From NCBI RefSeq assembly GCF_000247815.1, contig NC_021678.1:8018874-8082873 (forward strand): DNA of 64,000 bases. The letters are read 5' to 3'. The translations under genes were made by a program, and so were the position numbers. The notes under the pieces are model-generated. The model worked only from the letters and a program-made list of their open reading frames with translations. It did no database searches and had not been told where the DNA came from. Source of the DNA: Ficedula albicollis. Its lineage: Eukaryota > Chordata > Aves > Passeriformes > Muscicapidae. Below are positions 12,324 to 28,511 of this stretch, in pieces (the first letter of the stretch is position 1; the number at the start of each line of letters is the position of its first letter).

Positions 12324-15300
12324 TTACATTAATACAAATAACCCTTTTTAATATGACTCACTGTGTGACACTCATTATTCCGGAGATTCCGCAGCCGACA
12401 ATGCGGTGAAATGCAGAGACGTGTAAACAGATGCACTGGTGATGTATGTCTGCTGTCATTAATTTAACACAGGCAACTGACCCAGTCAAACAGCACTTAA
12501 TGTTACATAGAATTTGCTGAGTGGTTTCTGAGTGTGCTCTGCTCAAAGCTGGTTGGACCATAACAGAACCTTATTAGGAACACCAGGGATACACCTCAAG
12601 AGTCTACTCGAAAACCTGCTTTTAGAAATAGGCCAAATCCTGCAATCAAGCTTCTGCTCTTACAAGCGGAAGCTCTACCATGTATTTTAAATTAGCAATT
12701 AGCTAAATTATCATCCATAAACCAGCTGTTAGAAGAAGGCACTGAGACTGACATCAGGTGAGGTCCAGTTGGCTGTTACCTAATTGAAAGAATAAAAGAA
12801 ATGAAAGTTTTGCAGCATGTTAATTTCATTCAACGTGGAATCATCTGCAAGGAAACAAAACTTCATAAAAATTATGTACAAGAGGCCACCTTATTCACTA
12901 GGTGATGCTCTCCTTCACCAGAGAGCAGAAATTCCTTTATGAAGAGATGGTAATACTCTTTTTCCTTCTAAGTAAACCTGGAAAAAGTGAGATTTTACAG
13001 AATACTGCAAAGTTCATGTTAATGTGATAGAAAATTGTTTCAAATACATTGCCAAAGTTTATTTCCAGCTACTCTCAGCCAGAAAATAGGTGTAAATAAA
13101 TTATTACCAAACAGCCTAGACATCCAACAAGTAACAGTGATTTGCTACAGTGCTGGTGCAAGTAGCAAGAACCTTCATGAAGCATTTCACATCTTCCCAC
13201 ACTCCTGTTCACACCTTACCCAGGCTGGATCTATCTAACCTGAAATCACACCTAACCAGGGGTCTAATTCAGGTCCTGCCTGTGAGCCTTGCCAGGAATA
13301 CCCCAGGCAGTGATCTCTCCAGCAGGCCACTGAAGCTGACAATGCACACCACTTTAAACCAGCTAAACCTCTCTCTTTATCTTATTAATCTCTTCAGCTG
13401 CATCCCTGTCTCTGTGAAAAATGCACAGGACACAGTCCTGATGGGGGAACAGCAGGTTGCCCCACAGTGTCTTGCAGTGATCTGCTCCCACATTCACCAC
13501 CATCCACTAACTAAGTGCAATCACAGAGAGCACAGTCTAGACCTCACAACTCACAACAGACCCCAACCAGCCAGGGAAGAAGCTGTGATAGCATTTTCAT
13601 TTGTTACTCAATATAAAAGGGGACATTCAGCCTCATGCTGAGATATTCAAGTCTTAAAATCCTTACCAACCTTGGCTCACCAGCTGATAACCCAACGACA
13701 AAGAGAATGAGTGAGTGGTTCACATGGTACAGATGTTTCCACAGTTTTCATGACATTAAAAATAAACAGGACAATAAGAGAATGCAAAGAAATATTTCTC
13801 AACACAAGCAGCAAAATGCAGTACAGAATGAGTGCTGGTTGATGAGCATGCCAATGTCTCTGCAAAGGAACTTGGGAGAAAGGAGGACTTGCACCCGGAG
13901 AAACCTCTACTGTGCACACACTACAGACTGCAGATACAGGCATTTCCAACAACACGGGGCAGGACCACGGAGAGCTCCAGGGGAAGGCAAAAGGTGAGGG
14001 GGAAACTAACAGGGATTCGTCTGTGCAGGCATTTTCAACAAGAAACCAATCATCTGTATGTTTATTGTAAATTCTCACCATGCTTCTGAGGCCCAGCCTC
14101 ACATCATTGGCCATCTCCAGATGGAAAGGGAAAGGAAGATGTGGGGAGAAAAAAAAAAAAGGATCAAGATAGTGAGGCTAATAATGTAATTAATATTTCA
14201 CTCTTTTCAGCAAACATATACTAATCATTTCTTATACTTCTGGTCTGAAATAGCATTACAACAAGAGAGGATGGCCCTCAAGAGGGTGGTGTTTTCAGAA
14301 CTTGACATCACCTAAAATTACACTGTGAGGTGACAGATTATTCTTTTATGAAGGAAAAATTAAATTCATGAAGGTTTTGTTCCAAAACTCACTAAAACTT
14401 AATTGTTCCTTTACACTGCTTTACACATTTTTTTAATCCTAAATTATAAACTAGTCCATAAGGGATGCAACTTCTTACTCTAGTGAGCCCAAATCAAAGC
14501 AATGTTATCTTTTAACAGACTGAATTACTCTACTGGAGCATCAGGCGTAACATATTGCTCCACACACTCCTTCTTCATCATTCCTGTCTAGTCACATCCA
14601 AATCTCAGAAGTTCCCATTTTTTCCTATTATGCCAGGAGTAGAAGAGAGAGTTGGCACGGGAGACAAAGAATTGCTTCTACAACCTGTTTGATGCCCAGT
14701 GCTAGCTGACTTACAATGCCTCTCATCTCCACTCCAGCTATATGAAAGCCTTATGAAATCTTTACTCCTGACTATTAGCCACAATTTTTGCAATTAAAAA
14801 CCGAATTTTGAAAAGGTTTCTGCGCCCCCATACAGGGCTGCATTTTGGAAACTGCCCAAGCTCCTATTTTGACATAAGACAAGACATAACCAGCCAAATC
14901 ATTAAGATAGCTCAGCATAACAAAAATCTGGACACCAGTTTCCCAAAAGATAACTCTTGCATACTGAATAATTCTGAAGAAATAATACTTGTTATGTTGA
15001 GTGAGTTTGTGTGGCTCTTCTTTATATATGTGCCTACAAATACAGGCCTAGACTTAAGGAAAATCATAACCAAGCCATTGATTAATTAAAAAAAAATATT
15101 TTCCGCAGTATTGGCATCTGTGATACCTTAATATTTTAGTAATATTGACCACAGGTTGTTTCAGGTACTATAAAATTATTTAAATTCAATTGATAAATAA
15201 GTTTATAAATTGCATGTTAATCTTATTGCATGGTAAGGTCAATCTTCACCAAAGAACTTCAATGCACATGTAACTCCCAGTTTCTGCTTCATACATGGTG

Positions 15301-18300
15301 GTTTCAAAGCAACTGAAGTTTGATCCTATGCCACTAAAAGGAATGGAAATATGTTGGTGCTCTGGGTGAGATTAGAATAAACCTCTTATTTAATTTTATG
15401 TACGTGCTTAAATTCTTAGTCAGATCAACACCTAAGGCATTTTACAAACAACAAAAATGCAAAAGAAATTTGAGAAAAAGTCACATTTTATGCTTTTTTT
15501 ATTTTAAACTTTTACTGATTTTGTTATTTTACACCCCTTTCAAAAAGTCAACTTTAAAATACCACCATAGGCTGAGAAAAGACATACAAAAATTAGCTGT
15601 GTAAACATTGTGTGAAGAATCTAAAAGAATCTGACATGTTAAGGCTCCAATTCAGTAAAATACATAAGCTCATGCCAAGCTCATGAGTAGCCACGGAAGT
15701 TCTCTGGGATAGGCAATGTAATGCAAATTAAGCAAGTACTTACACTCATCACCAAACTGAAACTTTAAACAGGTTATTTCTTTTTGATTTTCCTGCATGG
15801 CAACACTCATTTTTTAAGCTTATTTCTGTTGAATAATTTTCTTGCCCCCCCTAAGGTTCATGGCAGGTAAATCCAGATAATATCCCTAAGGATCCCATTA
15901 GCAGGGTTTTCTTACATGACAGAGAAAAATTAAACCAAACACAAAAATCCCTTCCTTGCAGTTAGGGAAATATGCTGGTACAAAATTCAATTGCTTCACC
16001 ACTGCTTTGGGTAGCAGAAGCCTGGGCCCAGTGCCATAAATCACGGGTATGACATGTCACTGTTAAATCCATTACAGCCTTGACCAAAATCTACGGTGAT
16101 CAGTAGCAGGAGTTGAGTGATTTCATTGGATTCTGGATGTGCACCCTGCCTGGGACCAGGAATTACAGAATATCTGCCTCTCTACAGGCACCTCCAAAGA
16201 GAAAAACTTGTTTCTTCACTCACACAAAAAGCCAGCATGGAGTTAGTTAAGATGCCTTTCCAGCTATTACTAGCTTCTGTACATGGTAATTTATATATTA
16301 TATATTATATCGGTCTCTTTTTTTCCTTTTTTTTTCCCCCTAGTTCTTCCAGCTTATACTTTATCATCAAACAACAGTAAACTTTGCATTCTGGGTTGAC
16401 TGATTCCTAACACTGCTTTGCTGATTTAAAAATGCTAGTTAAATGAAGTTCCTCAGCTTATTACATTCAAAGTTGGTTTGAAACTGAATTTCTAGATGGC
16501 ATTAAAATGCATTATTTTGCCAATGTTTGCATGATTTATTTTCCCCAAACAAACCTTTATTTATTCTTAGAAAAGTAGAATACAATACAGTAGTACAAAC
16601 AAATGATAATTTATATGCAACTGAGCAAAAAATGTACAAAGATTTCAGACATGTCATTAAAATACAGAAAAAATAATTTAAAATAAAAACAAGATAAAAT
16701 ATAGAGAACATGCAATGAAGGGAAAATAAAATATCGGTTTGATGATCTTGTGTTTCCTTTCACTCTCAAAAGGAACCATCCTGGGGCAAATCAAATTATC
16801 ACATAAAAAGATAACACCACAAAGGGGACAAGGTAAATGAAGTGACAAGGAAAAAGACAAGGAAAGTGAAAATAATGGTGAAAGCAAGAGACTTTAATAA
16901 TCAAAACCAACACTGCTGACCCCATGCTGAAGATACAGAAGCCTCGGTTGCCATGGAATAGTATCTGGCTGGAGAACTACAGAGAGATGAATACAGAACA
17001 AATCACAGTTCTTAGCAGTGACAAATTTGGATCCATTGGACTCGTGTCTGCCAGCTCCTATTTTCATTGCTAAGGTACACTGGGATTCCTGCTCTTCTAA
17101 TACCAGATGAGAGTCTTCGTGGGTAATTTTCATGACTGCTAAAGCTGGAAGAATTGATTTCTGAGGTAGGCTGGGATTTGCACATCAGTGGACATGGAAA
17201 CACGGGAGTTTAAGGCAGATCACAAGAGGCTGCCCGGGCCAGAGACACAGGGTTTTTTTCCTTTCACCTTGTGTACTGCCAAAATACTTGTGACAATTTT
17301 TAGAATCATTTTGCTACCTCCCATTGTCTCATAGAGCTCACAGAGTCTAGACTTTTTGAGATTCAAGACATTATTAAGGTTGGAGTAGCAGGAAATAGGA
17401 ATTATAAGGTGCTGTTACTAGTACACAAGACCGTTCCCACTCTGAACAGCACCTGAAATGCAGCCCCCTTTTAATAATTTAAAAATAAAAAGGACAGAAA
17501 AGTGAAAAAGAGTCTATTCAATAAAATGATTTTGCAGAAGCATGAGAAAGGAAAGAAATCACAAACTAAGCTGTGAAGACTGTGATTGTTAATGAATTAT
17601 AAATTTGACACAAGTTATGAGACAATGACTAGAAGCAACTCAGGAGGTGGAAAACTGTTCTATGCCTGAACCAATAAAACCCTCAAATGTTCTTGTACTA
17701 GAGATTCCCAAACACACTGGGCCCAGTTTCTGACACACTCACACTACTAAGAATAGCACAGCTGGTTTGGAAAAGTAGATTTTTGATTAATCATATATAT
17801 TATCTGTGCAAAGAATCAAAGCAATAATTTATTGGGGTCATTCTAACGTGTTTCAAGAGCTATATCAAATGTAAGTGAATCAGTATCAACTCTTATAAGA
17901 GATGCAACAAGTATCAGATCCCAGAAAACAAAAAATCATTGTGTACAAGTGACTAATTTTGTTTAACGTGGGGTTGTCTGGTAATTTTTTTTTAGTGAAT
18001 AATCTCACGTACAGTGAAAAATATGAGAATTTAACTTTCTTTCCACAATTAGTAGGATATTTTATCTTTGCATATAAGTTTCCATCGTTTTGTAGTATAT
18101 GAACTCGGAATGATGAGATCTCAGAGGTAATGATCTTCAGAGGAATAGCACATCAGACAAAGACACAGCTGATAAAGCACAGAGGATGCTGGGGAGCCCA
18201 TTGCAGGAAGCAGCCACGCTGGATCATAGTGACAACAAAGATGTGAAAAAGATGTGAAAACTGCCTTTCATTCCTTCAAAGGGGATAAAAGATACCTACA

Positions 18301-19012
18301 ATCTGATGATGTGGTAAAGCCCTTGGCTGTTAAATGATCCAAATTACATTATGGCTTACTGATATTGTGACATAAATGCCTCAGAATTACAACAAAATGT
18401 TAAATCCAGAGGCAATTGTAAAAAGTTCAGCATTTTGATGGCACCAGCTTTTAATAACTTTATCTGATTGCTCAGTCATTTAAAAGGGATATAAAGTGAC
18501 TGAACAAAGACTCCAGAATAAATATTAATTTTTCACAACTCCCTAATTTTCTGAATCTTATCAAAGTCAAAAGATTAGGTATCAGTATTTCAGGCTGAGT
18601 AGCAGCTGTGTAAATCCAAGATTTTAACATACAGAGATAGATGTATGAGTTGACTAAATTTCACTGTGGGTATTGGATGGCTGGGTACTAACAAGGAGGA
18701 GAGGGTGATTATAAATTCCAGAATATCTTTTTGGAAAAAGATGACCTAGTGCGAGTTTTTCTGTAATAAGGCAATTTTAATGTTGCCAGATAATTTCCAG
18801 CTTGAAAAGATTGCAAATTTGAGCCCTAATAGAAGAATGTGGCATGGTGTTGCAGCAGTACATTTTTTTCCTGATGCTGGAGCTAATCTTTCTTTTGTTA
18901 ATCTGATCTGATAAGGATTAAATAGGGATAGCACTAAGATTTGTACAGCAGAACTCATTAGAAACATTTTTTTTTAAATCTTCTTCAATTAGAATAAAAA
19001 CATCTTGTATCA

Positions 19013-19346
19013 ACATCCTGAAAAAGATCAATCCAGCCTTTGCTCTTCCAGCAACGAATTTCACTATTCCTTGAAAGATACAATTGTGAACCAATGGCAA
19101 CATGGAAAAATAAAGGGAATTCATCTTTCCTGGAGATTTGTCTTCATGAATTGACTTAGTGCATAGGAACAATACAATTACATCCTGAAAAAGAACAATC
19201 CAGCCTTTGCTCTTCCAGCAATGAATTTCACTATTCCTTGAAAGATACAATTGTGAACCAATGGCAACATGGAAAAATAAAGGGAATTCATCTTTCCTGG
19301 AGATTTGTCTTCATGAATTGACTTAGTGCATAGGAACAATACAATT
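19013..19346. repeat. Tandem duplication, 167-bp unit x2
   Basis: The copies at 19013-19179 and 19180-19346 are head to tail and nearly identical. I see AAAGATCAATCC versus AAAGAACAATCC and GCAACGAAT versus GCAATGAAT. After the gap-containing and multi-copy cases this is the longest simple two-copy duplication in the window. It resembles no transposon family that I know. Confidence 0.94.
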
Positions 19347-20759
19347 TTTTAAAAAATTTTTGTGGGTTGAGTTTCTTCATATGGAAAAATGTAAAAAATA
19401 TTCTAATTGGAAGCAGCGTCCCCTTGACATAACTCTTCCTATGAAGACTGCAAAAGTAGATCAGGTTAATATCAGCATCCAAGTTATGTTGTCAGGTTTC
19501 AAAAGACAGGCTTCTGTTCATCTCATAGTTAATGCTACATTCTTCACACTCAGTGTAATTAAGAGCTGTGATTTATACCATGCAGACATCTGAGCCCTTG
19601 GACATCAGTGTATTGGCTCAGCCTAATCTCCACAAAAGCCTAAGGAATACAAAGTGGAAAAAGAAAAGACAACAAACTGGCAAAAAGCACCACCTTAACA
19701 TCAGCTGAAAACATTTCTCCAATGCCAATGAAGGCAATGCACAATTTTCTAGCCACAGACTTCACAGACCCTCAACATAAGAGTCTCTAAAAAATGCTTT
19801 TTCTCTCTCTCCAGCAAGCTGCACGCCCCCCAGTCCTGTGATAGATCTGCCATAAGAGTTGTACATTCATCGCCCCAACATTTCTCTTCTTTGAGTTGGC
19901 AATTATTGAAATGATACAACCAACCAAGTGGGCCATGCCAAAGTGAGACTGCTACACAAGGACTTCATGAGTCAGGACAACTCTTCATTCAATTCTGGTT
20001 CCGCTGTATTTTTTTCCAAGGGATTTCTAAAGCACCCCTAACAGGGTGAGGGTCACAGAAGCCAAATGTTGCCACCTTCTCTTTGCCTCATAGGCAACAC
20101 CAAAGACTAATCTCAGACTGCAAGAAAATCTGCCTTTTCTGTGACCCTCCACAAGCTCTGCTTCAAGAAGAAAGTGGCTGGGAGACATCCCAGTTCACAC
20201 AATTTTTAGGTGATATCACAACAATTGTGTTTTGGCAAAGCATTCCCAAAAGGAGAAGAAAATCAGCAGCATGACTTGAGTTTGCAGCTCTTTCTGAACT
20301 AATTACTTGGCTGGAGCACCAGATGCAGCTAAGAGGCAGATTTTAATGTTCTGCGTATGCTACTCGTGCTGTAGCTCTGTCATTACAGCTCTTGTAGAAG
20401 TGCTGGTTAACACAGTGCTAGAAATGAGCTATCCTGAACACACTCCTCCTAGAGATCCAACTCTCTGTGTGCTTTTGGTCCCCTGTGCCAGGCTCAGCCA
20501 CTGCTCCTGGCTCAAGCAGAGGAGCACCCAGGACTCCACACCCCCCTCAGCCCTGGATCCTGTCTTTACCATAGTTTTGAAACTTGGTTCTTCTAAACAC
20601 GTCAGAAACCTTCAACCTATATTCACCATCACTTTCGAAACTCAGTTTCCTCCCTTAATTGCAGTAGGCATGAGATGTCTCACTTCAATCCCTCCTCACT
20701 GGAGTACATAAATAAAATATGTTCCACTAATCTGCCAGGAAGTATGCTACATTCATTTG

Positions 20760-21240
20760 CTAACTTAGTTGAGTGGATGTTGTGGCCAGTGTGAGAGAAG
20801 CCTCCAGCCCCTGGTGTGCAGCAGGGCCAGAGCAATGTGGCGGTGTGGCCATTGGCCTAGGCAGAGGGTTCCTGAGGATCCTGCCTGTCCCTGGCTCTGG
20901 GCAGCTGTCACCCTTCCCCCCAGCTGCTCTGATCGACCCAAAGGTGCCCCTAGCTGCCTGCCTGTCATTGCACCCAGCTGTCCCTCTCACGGGGCCCCCA
21001 CTCCATCCCACCCTGCCTGGCATACCCTCCCTACGCCCTCCTCCAGCCGGCTCAGTTCCATCCCACCCTCCCTACGCCCTCCTCCAGCCGGCTCAGCCCG
21101 GCGCTGTGCCCTCTCCCTGGGAACGCACACCTCCTCCTTCAGCCTTTACACCTGCAGTGCCAGGGCTCACCCTGCTCCCCTCCCCCGACAGCAACCCCAT
21201 CACTGATCTTTCTGGACCCTGCCCACGCTCTGTTTAACTT
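20760..21240. repeat. GC- and pyrimidine-rich intronic block with a 41-bp tandem
   Basis: This block is much richer in C and G than its surroundings. It contains a tandem pair whose shared core starts CCCTCCCTACGCCC (about 21024-21055 and 21065-21096) and a scattered CCATCCCACCCT motif. Overlapping open frames on both strands result from the lack of stop codons in C-rich DNA and encode Pro/Ser/Leu-rich low-complexity sequence. I do not recognise a family; a degraded repeat or minisatellite is possible. Confidence 0.6.
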
Positions 21241-21944
21241 TGATTTGCCTCTAACCCAGCCTAGCTGTGCTCCAAGGGCAGGCCAAGCCTCACAGACAGC
21301 GACCTCCGCAAGCACAGCTCTACCATGGGAGGAACTTCACTTTACTTTAAAATACAGAGGGTTAAAAGTATTCTGTGTTTAACAAAGAAACCACCAAAGA
21401 GCACTACACTACAGACGTACTAGAGCAACTTTGATCAAGAACATACTGGAGGGAAAGGGGAGGAGAAGGATGAGAAAGGGAGAAAAGATGGGATGGGGTG
21501 GGCACAGATATGCAATAATCCTTCTTAGCGTTATTAGAAAAAGAAACAAGGGGATGAGTGAAAAAAAAAAATATTTAGACTTGGGAAGACAGATCCTTTT
21601 TCAACAATGGAAACTGAGTATTCAAAACTCCTTGCAATAAAAGAGCGAATTATTTCACCTTATCTATATGAAACTGCCTTTTGTCATATTCTCATCTCAC
21701 TCTACAAAGTGACACAACTGCAAGTCCCTGAGCGTAGAGGGGGGAACACACACATAGCATGGCCAGATAGGTGCTTGTGCACACAGCATGAGGACACCTT
21801 GGAAAGCATCCCTGCCTTGCCCTGCAGGATGTCACAGAGCGCAGGGCAACACCTGCTGCTGGGCTGTAGGCCTCCACAACACTAGTCTGGGGGCACCTTT
21901 GGACTTAAAGCAGGAGCAACATCTACAAAGCAGCAGGGACAGGA

Positions 21945-22036
21945 TATGGAACTGTTTGGGTTGGAAGGGACCTTGAAGATCCCCAATTCCGATCCGTCTG
22001 CCTTAGGCAGAGATGCCATCCACTAGACCAGGTTGT
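21945..22036 (-). mobile_element. CR1 LINE fragment (3' region)
   Basis: The plus strand shows the reverse complement of the CR1 3' region, with key words TTTGGGTTGGAAGGGACCTT and CCACTAGACCAGGTTG in the expected order and spacing. The element therefore lies in the same orientation as GRID1. The usual terminal short repeat is eroded (GGATATGGAACTG). CR1 is the main LINE of birds and other reptiles, so this supports the taxonomic call. It is a short dead copy with no reading frame. Confidence 0.85.
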
Positions 22037-23106
22037 CAGTTTGCCAAAATTGCTTAAATGTGGCAGGTATGTCAATTAGTCTACAGCTCCTGCAGCTTGA
22101 GAAAGAGAGACTAGAATGGTGGCCTATGTACTATTTTCCAGCTGTAGTGTAGTATAGCAAATAATAGTTCACTGCTATTATTTGCTTGAAACAAACATCT
22201 GTTCCGAGATAAAAGCACCTACTAATGCCTCAGTGTCTCCAAAATTGCAAGAGGTTAGTTTGTTAAACATTTAATCTATGTAAACAAATACAGGCTTCAT
22301 ACAAGACAGATCTGAGAATAGACTGATTATTCTGCCTTAGCATTGCTAACTACTACAGGCTGCTGTGCATGGAAACTTCAAACCCAAGAACTTCTCAGAT
22401 ATAATTTCCTAGATAAAACATGTTATATGAAGGTCAGCTTCCTCAGAGGCTCCTACTTTTAGAAATAAAACTGACTTCAAAAGAAAGGACGCATTTAAAA
22501 AGTGTCACGGCAATATGGCTTATTCAATTATTAACTAGCTGATTCATTTTTAATTGCTCGTGTACCTCTTCAAACTCAGCCTAGGTCAGCCATGAAGGAG
22601 AGCAGCTACCAGACATCTGGCAGCTGCAGAGCCTGTGCAGGATGGACATGGATCTCCCAGGCAGTGGATGGGGGCTCAGATCAGAGCAAACATCACCGCA
22701 GATGGCACAGCCTGTGCCTGTGACTGGCCTCCCCGTCACTCACAGCAGAGTGGCCGAGGGCGTGTGTCTGAACCACTCTCTTACCCCTAAAGGTGGTCTC
22801 TCCAGGTCAGGACTGAGGCACATTGGTGGGGCAATGAGGGGAAGTTTGCACTGCTGCTGCCCATGCTGTATCTGCTCTACAAATAAATAGAGGACTTTAG
22901 TCTCCAGGGCTGTCAGTTTGGCACCTTCCACGTGCACAAAAGACACTTTTGTTTGTTTGTTTTTATTTTCTTAGAAACAACCACCCAAAAAGTTATATGC
23001 AAAGCTTAGTATGGCAAATCAAAATAAATCAAATTTATTGCATGAGAGCACCTAAAATCCCAAAATTTCCACTTGCTCTCTCTTTCTTTTGTGTTTTCTA
23101 CTTTTA

Positions 23107-24914
<1,808 letters not shown>

Positions 24915-26487
24915 CTAAGCCAGCAAACAAATCCAGATCTTGTCACTATTCCTTGCTGGTATTTCATTAGGTCACAGTTTATGTGTAGACCTTCAATATC
25001 TTAATACATTTCTAACAGTCTTCTCTCCTAGCAGGATCTCACCTACTTCAAACCTTGCTAAAATATCTTCCTTTTTTTACTATGCACATAGGATAAAACA
25101 GCCAACTATAACTGTAGGTGAGGCTTATGTAACAGGTTATTAATTATAAATGAAAGCTATTGCCTTAGATGATGAAATTTGATGCATGTTTTGTAGGAGA
25201 CATGGAATGTGACTGGTTCCATGCATTATGTGACAAGACTGGCATAGTATGAGCATTAAGTGATGAGCATCACAGGCACCAAAATTGCAATTTTGCAGCT
25301 TTGCTCACATAGACATGTAAATAAACAAATTTCCCTTGCAAGTAAACACAGCTCTTCTGAGAGCTATGTTAGTCCTGTAACAAAAGGCATGCATTGAGCT
25401 GAAAGAGTTCCCTCTTTTCTTCACAGGTAAGAAGATTCACAAGCATCTACTACTATCTCAGTTTTGGGATAAATATTGTTTTACTTTAACACACATCCAT
25501 GGAGATATCCTTAAATATCACTTTTAATTGGGACTGAAACCAAGGCCTGCACACAATGTATATCATGAATGTAAAACACTTTACTTAACACAAGATGTAA
25601 CAAACATATTTGGATAGGGAGTCAGTAAAGTAAAATAAAATATCATTTTTTGGTTAAAGTAACCATTGGTTGCCTAATATATATTTAAGTGGCTGAAGTC
25701 CTGTGTATATTTCTTTATGGGAGCTGATTCACAAAGCTCCCCTAGCAAATGGCTACAGCTCTGGCACAGAATAAGTTCATCCTTCTGTACAATTTCAGTT
25801 CTTTTCTAAGCTCAGTTTTGAATTCATCTGTAAGTCTGTAAGACTCCATCAGTTATTTCATTACCCTGGATTCCTCAGTTGAGCAAATAAGATAATTTAC
25901 TTCACCATAGTTTGACATAAACCATACCTTTCTGGAGTCCCTTACAGTTGCTTACATATGACAAATGAATCAAATGGGTGAAGTATCTTCTAGGAGGCAG
26001 AATTCAGGGAAATAAAGATTAAAATTATGTTGCCTAGACTTCTTGTAAGACACTTGCTGCAATCCCCCTATTTTCCCTGATTCCCTTTTACTTGCATTGA
26101 GGCAATCAAAGCTCCACATACTCATTTGCTTCTGGGTTAAAACAACGTAGAAATGCTATATCCTTTCTCTTTGGTAAAATGTGAGAGTCTGTACATTGAA
26201 CCTTTGGAAAATATTATTTTTATTACTCATCCACATTGTGTTCCATGGTAAATAATAATACACAGGATTTTGCTACCTATGATAGGAAACTGTCAACATT
26301 AAAAATATGTCCTGAGGGGATAAAACCCAGCAGCACTTGTTACTGTATACAGAATTTATTCAAAATCCATTCATAAAGATAACAAAAGTCCTGCCTGATG
26401 AATATAGAGAAATCAGACACCCCAGAAAGATTTGGCCTAAGTCACTATGGTAAAATGGGTTTTACATTTCTGTGGGTATTTTTGTTG

Positions 26488-26628
26488 GTTGGTTGAATTT
26501 TTGTCTTCTGTTTTTAATTGTTGTTTTGTTTGGTTTGGGTTGGGTTGTTTGGTTTTTTTGGCTTTTTTTTGTTTGGTTTGGGGTCTTCGGGTTGTTTTTT
26601 TTGTTGTTTTTTTGGTGGTTTGTCAGTT
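26488..26628. repeat. GGTTT-rich low-complexity stretch
   Basis: The plus strand consists of T runs separated by GG and GGG (GGTTTGGGTTGGGTTG and similar), so the GRID1 pre-mRNA would be C/A-rich here. Smaller stretches of the same kind lie at about 43262-43317 and 44656-44683. They are simple sequence. Confidence 0.75.
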
Positions 26629-28399
26629 TAAAGAGCTGTATTTATCTTCTGTTCTTTCAGAACTGGTTAGTAAATCATCTTTCCAAATTTACAATTTAGA
26701 AAAGAACACTGACAACACAATACATTCCTTATCTATCTCTTAGTAATACTTGGGGAACACAATGTTCCTCAAATATTTGGCTTCTATTACAATACACTGG
26801 CTAAAGAAAAAAACCATTATTGATTCTACTTTTCAATCCTCAGATTTCTGTATGTTATCTTATATACAAGTGCTCTGTACACTGACTTTCAGTGCTGGGC
26901 AGCAGCTCTTATGTAAAGGTCTACTTCTCTTGTGTTTGTAGTGCTGCTATCCTAAATCACATCCTGCAACTGTAAGTGGTCAATAAACCAAGTCTGCCAG
27001 ATCTCTTCACATCTATTTTACACGTTTTTAATGACATAAATCAGTCTATCCAATGTCATCACATCTGCAGAGCATTATTTCTCTGACAGCCTGATCATTT
27101 TAGCATAATCAGGAATCTGACTTTTAAACTCTTGGTTGTGCATATATCTCAACTCTCAGAAATCCTGGGTACAAGGCTGTGTCCCCTCCCTCTCTGACTG
27201 CCAAAACCAGAATCTCCAAAGATCCCTTTTTCCTAAGGGAAGACTCAGTTCTTTCCAAACTTCTTCCACCTGTGAAATTTTCCTCCTGGAAGAGTGAAGA
27301 CCTCATACTATTAGTGTGTTTGCTGTGTGGAAAGTTTTCTTATAACAAAATGTTTATTTGCTGTCTAAATTCGGCATCCCTCACTTCCCTGTTAATATCT
27401 GTTGTGACAGCTAAGCAGTATCATTTGTTCAATTTAAGGAGAAGCTGTCAAACTTTGAAAAACATATGTACAAGATATATAAGTGCACACACACATGTGT
27501 GTTTGAAGTAGGCTGACTTTTTATATACCTTCACTAGACAAGCAGTAAAAGCCAAATAAAATCAAACTGACATTAATTTTCAATGAAAAATCAACCTCAA
27601 ATTTTAAATGTAGTTCAAACTTTCTCTTTATTTCTTTTTTCTTTCATTTCTATTTTTGTTATTAATGAAAGACTCCATGTGTGCACATGTGCCTGCCCCT
27701 TAACTTCCACGCCATGAATATAGGAAGACTGGCAAAAGGGCCTGTGGCAAATGCCAGCTGAGAATAGGTGAGATAGCCTGAATAAAAAATGACTGAAATA
27801 AACAGAGAATAATTTACACTTCAGTCTTCTAATTGTACTTCATATTTTGCTCCTTTGCTATGGCCTTACTGTGACTCTCAGCATGCAGGCATGCTGCACA
27901 ACAAAATAAAAAGCTCTGTATGCTGCACAAACTTTCAAAAACCTCTTTATCAGAAAGTCAGCTAAAGCAGCACTCATTTATTCCACCCCAGTAGAACAAC
28001 TACTTTGGCTTATACCAAGGACACCAGATTTATCTTTGGTTTAAGAGATTTAAGAAAACAGATTTAAGAAAGAAGAACCCCTGGGCAAAACTTACATTAA
28101 AAAATATTTATTCTTCGCAATCCTAAAAAAATTAAAAGGCCAGAGAAGATTGCTTCCTAGACAAGACAAGGACCACAAAGAAAATAATACTCCAGGAAAG
28201 CAGTAAACAACCCCATAATGTCACTCTTCAGCATGGATGGAGATAGAGGAATGTTGTTCAAAGGCTCCTGGCTCACTGGTGGTTAAACAATGTTGCTTCA
28301 AAGAAAGCATGATAAGAAATAATAATAACATGAAAAAAGATTGATTCCAGATTAATCACTGATATATCTGTGATTTATCTGAAACATATGAAGAAGCTG

Positions 28400-28511
28400 T
28401 CATACTTAAGACAGAAGTACCGGAATAATGAAAAATTCATCATTAATTTACTGCATCATACTTAAGACAGAAGTGCCAGAATAATGAAAAATTCATCATT
28501 AATTTACTGCC
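28400..28511. repeat. Tandem duplication, 56-bp unit x2
   Basis: The copies at 28400-28455 and 28456-28511 abut and differ at two internal bases (GTACCGG versus GTGCCAG) and at the last base. Confidence 0.92.

Noticed and set aside
13150..13641. 163-residue plus-strand frame in an intron
   Set aside because: It shows no recognisable domain, no flanking splice signals that join it to another frame, and no compositional change from the surrounding intron.
20769..21237. Overlapping 145- and 154-residue plus-strand frames
   Set aside because: C-rich DNA lacks stop codons. The products are low-complexity Pro/Ser/Leu sequences with no domain, and opposite-strand frames are equally open.
26488..26628. 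G-quadruplex in the GGTTT-rich stretch
   Set aside because: Runs of three or more G are few and separated by long T-rich loops, so a stable quadruplex is not convincing.
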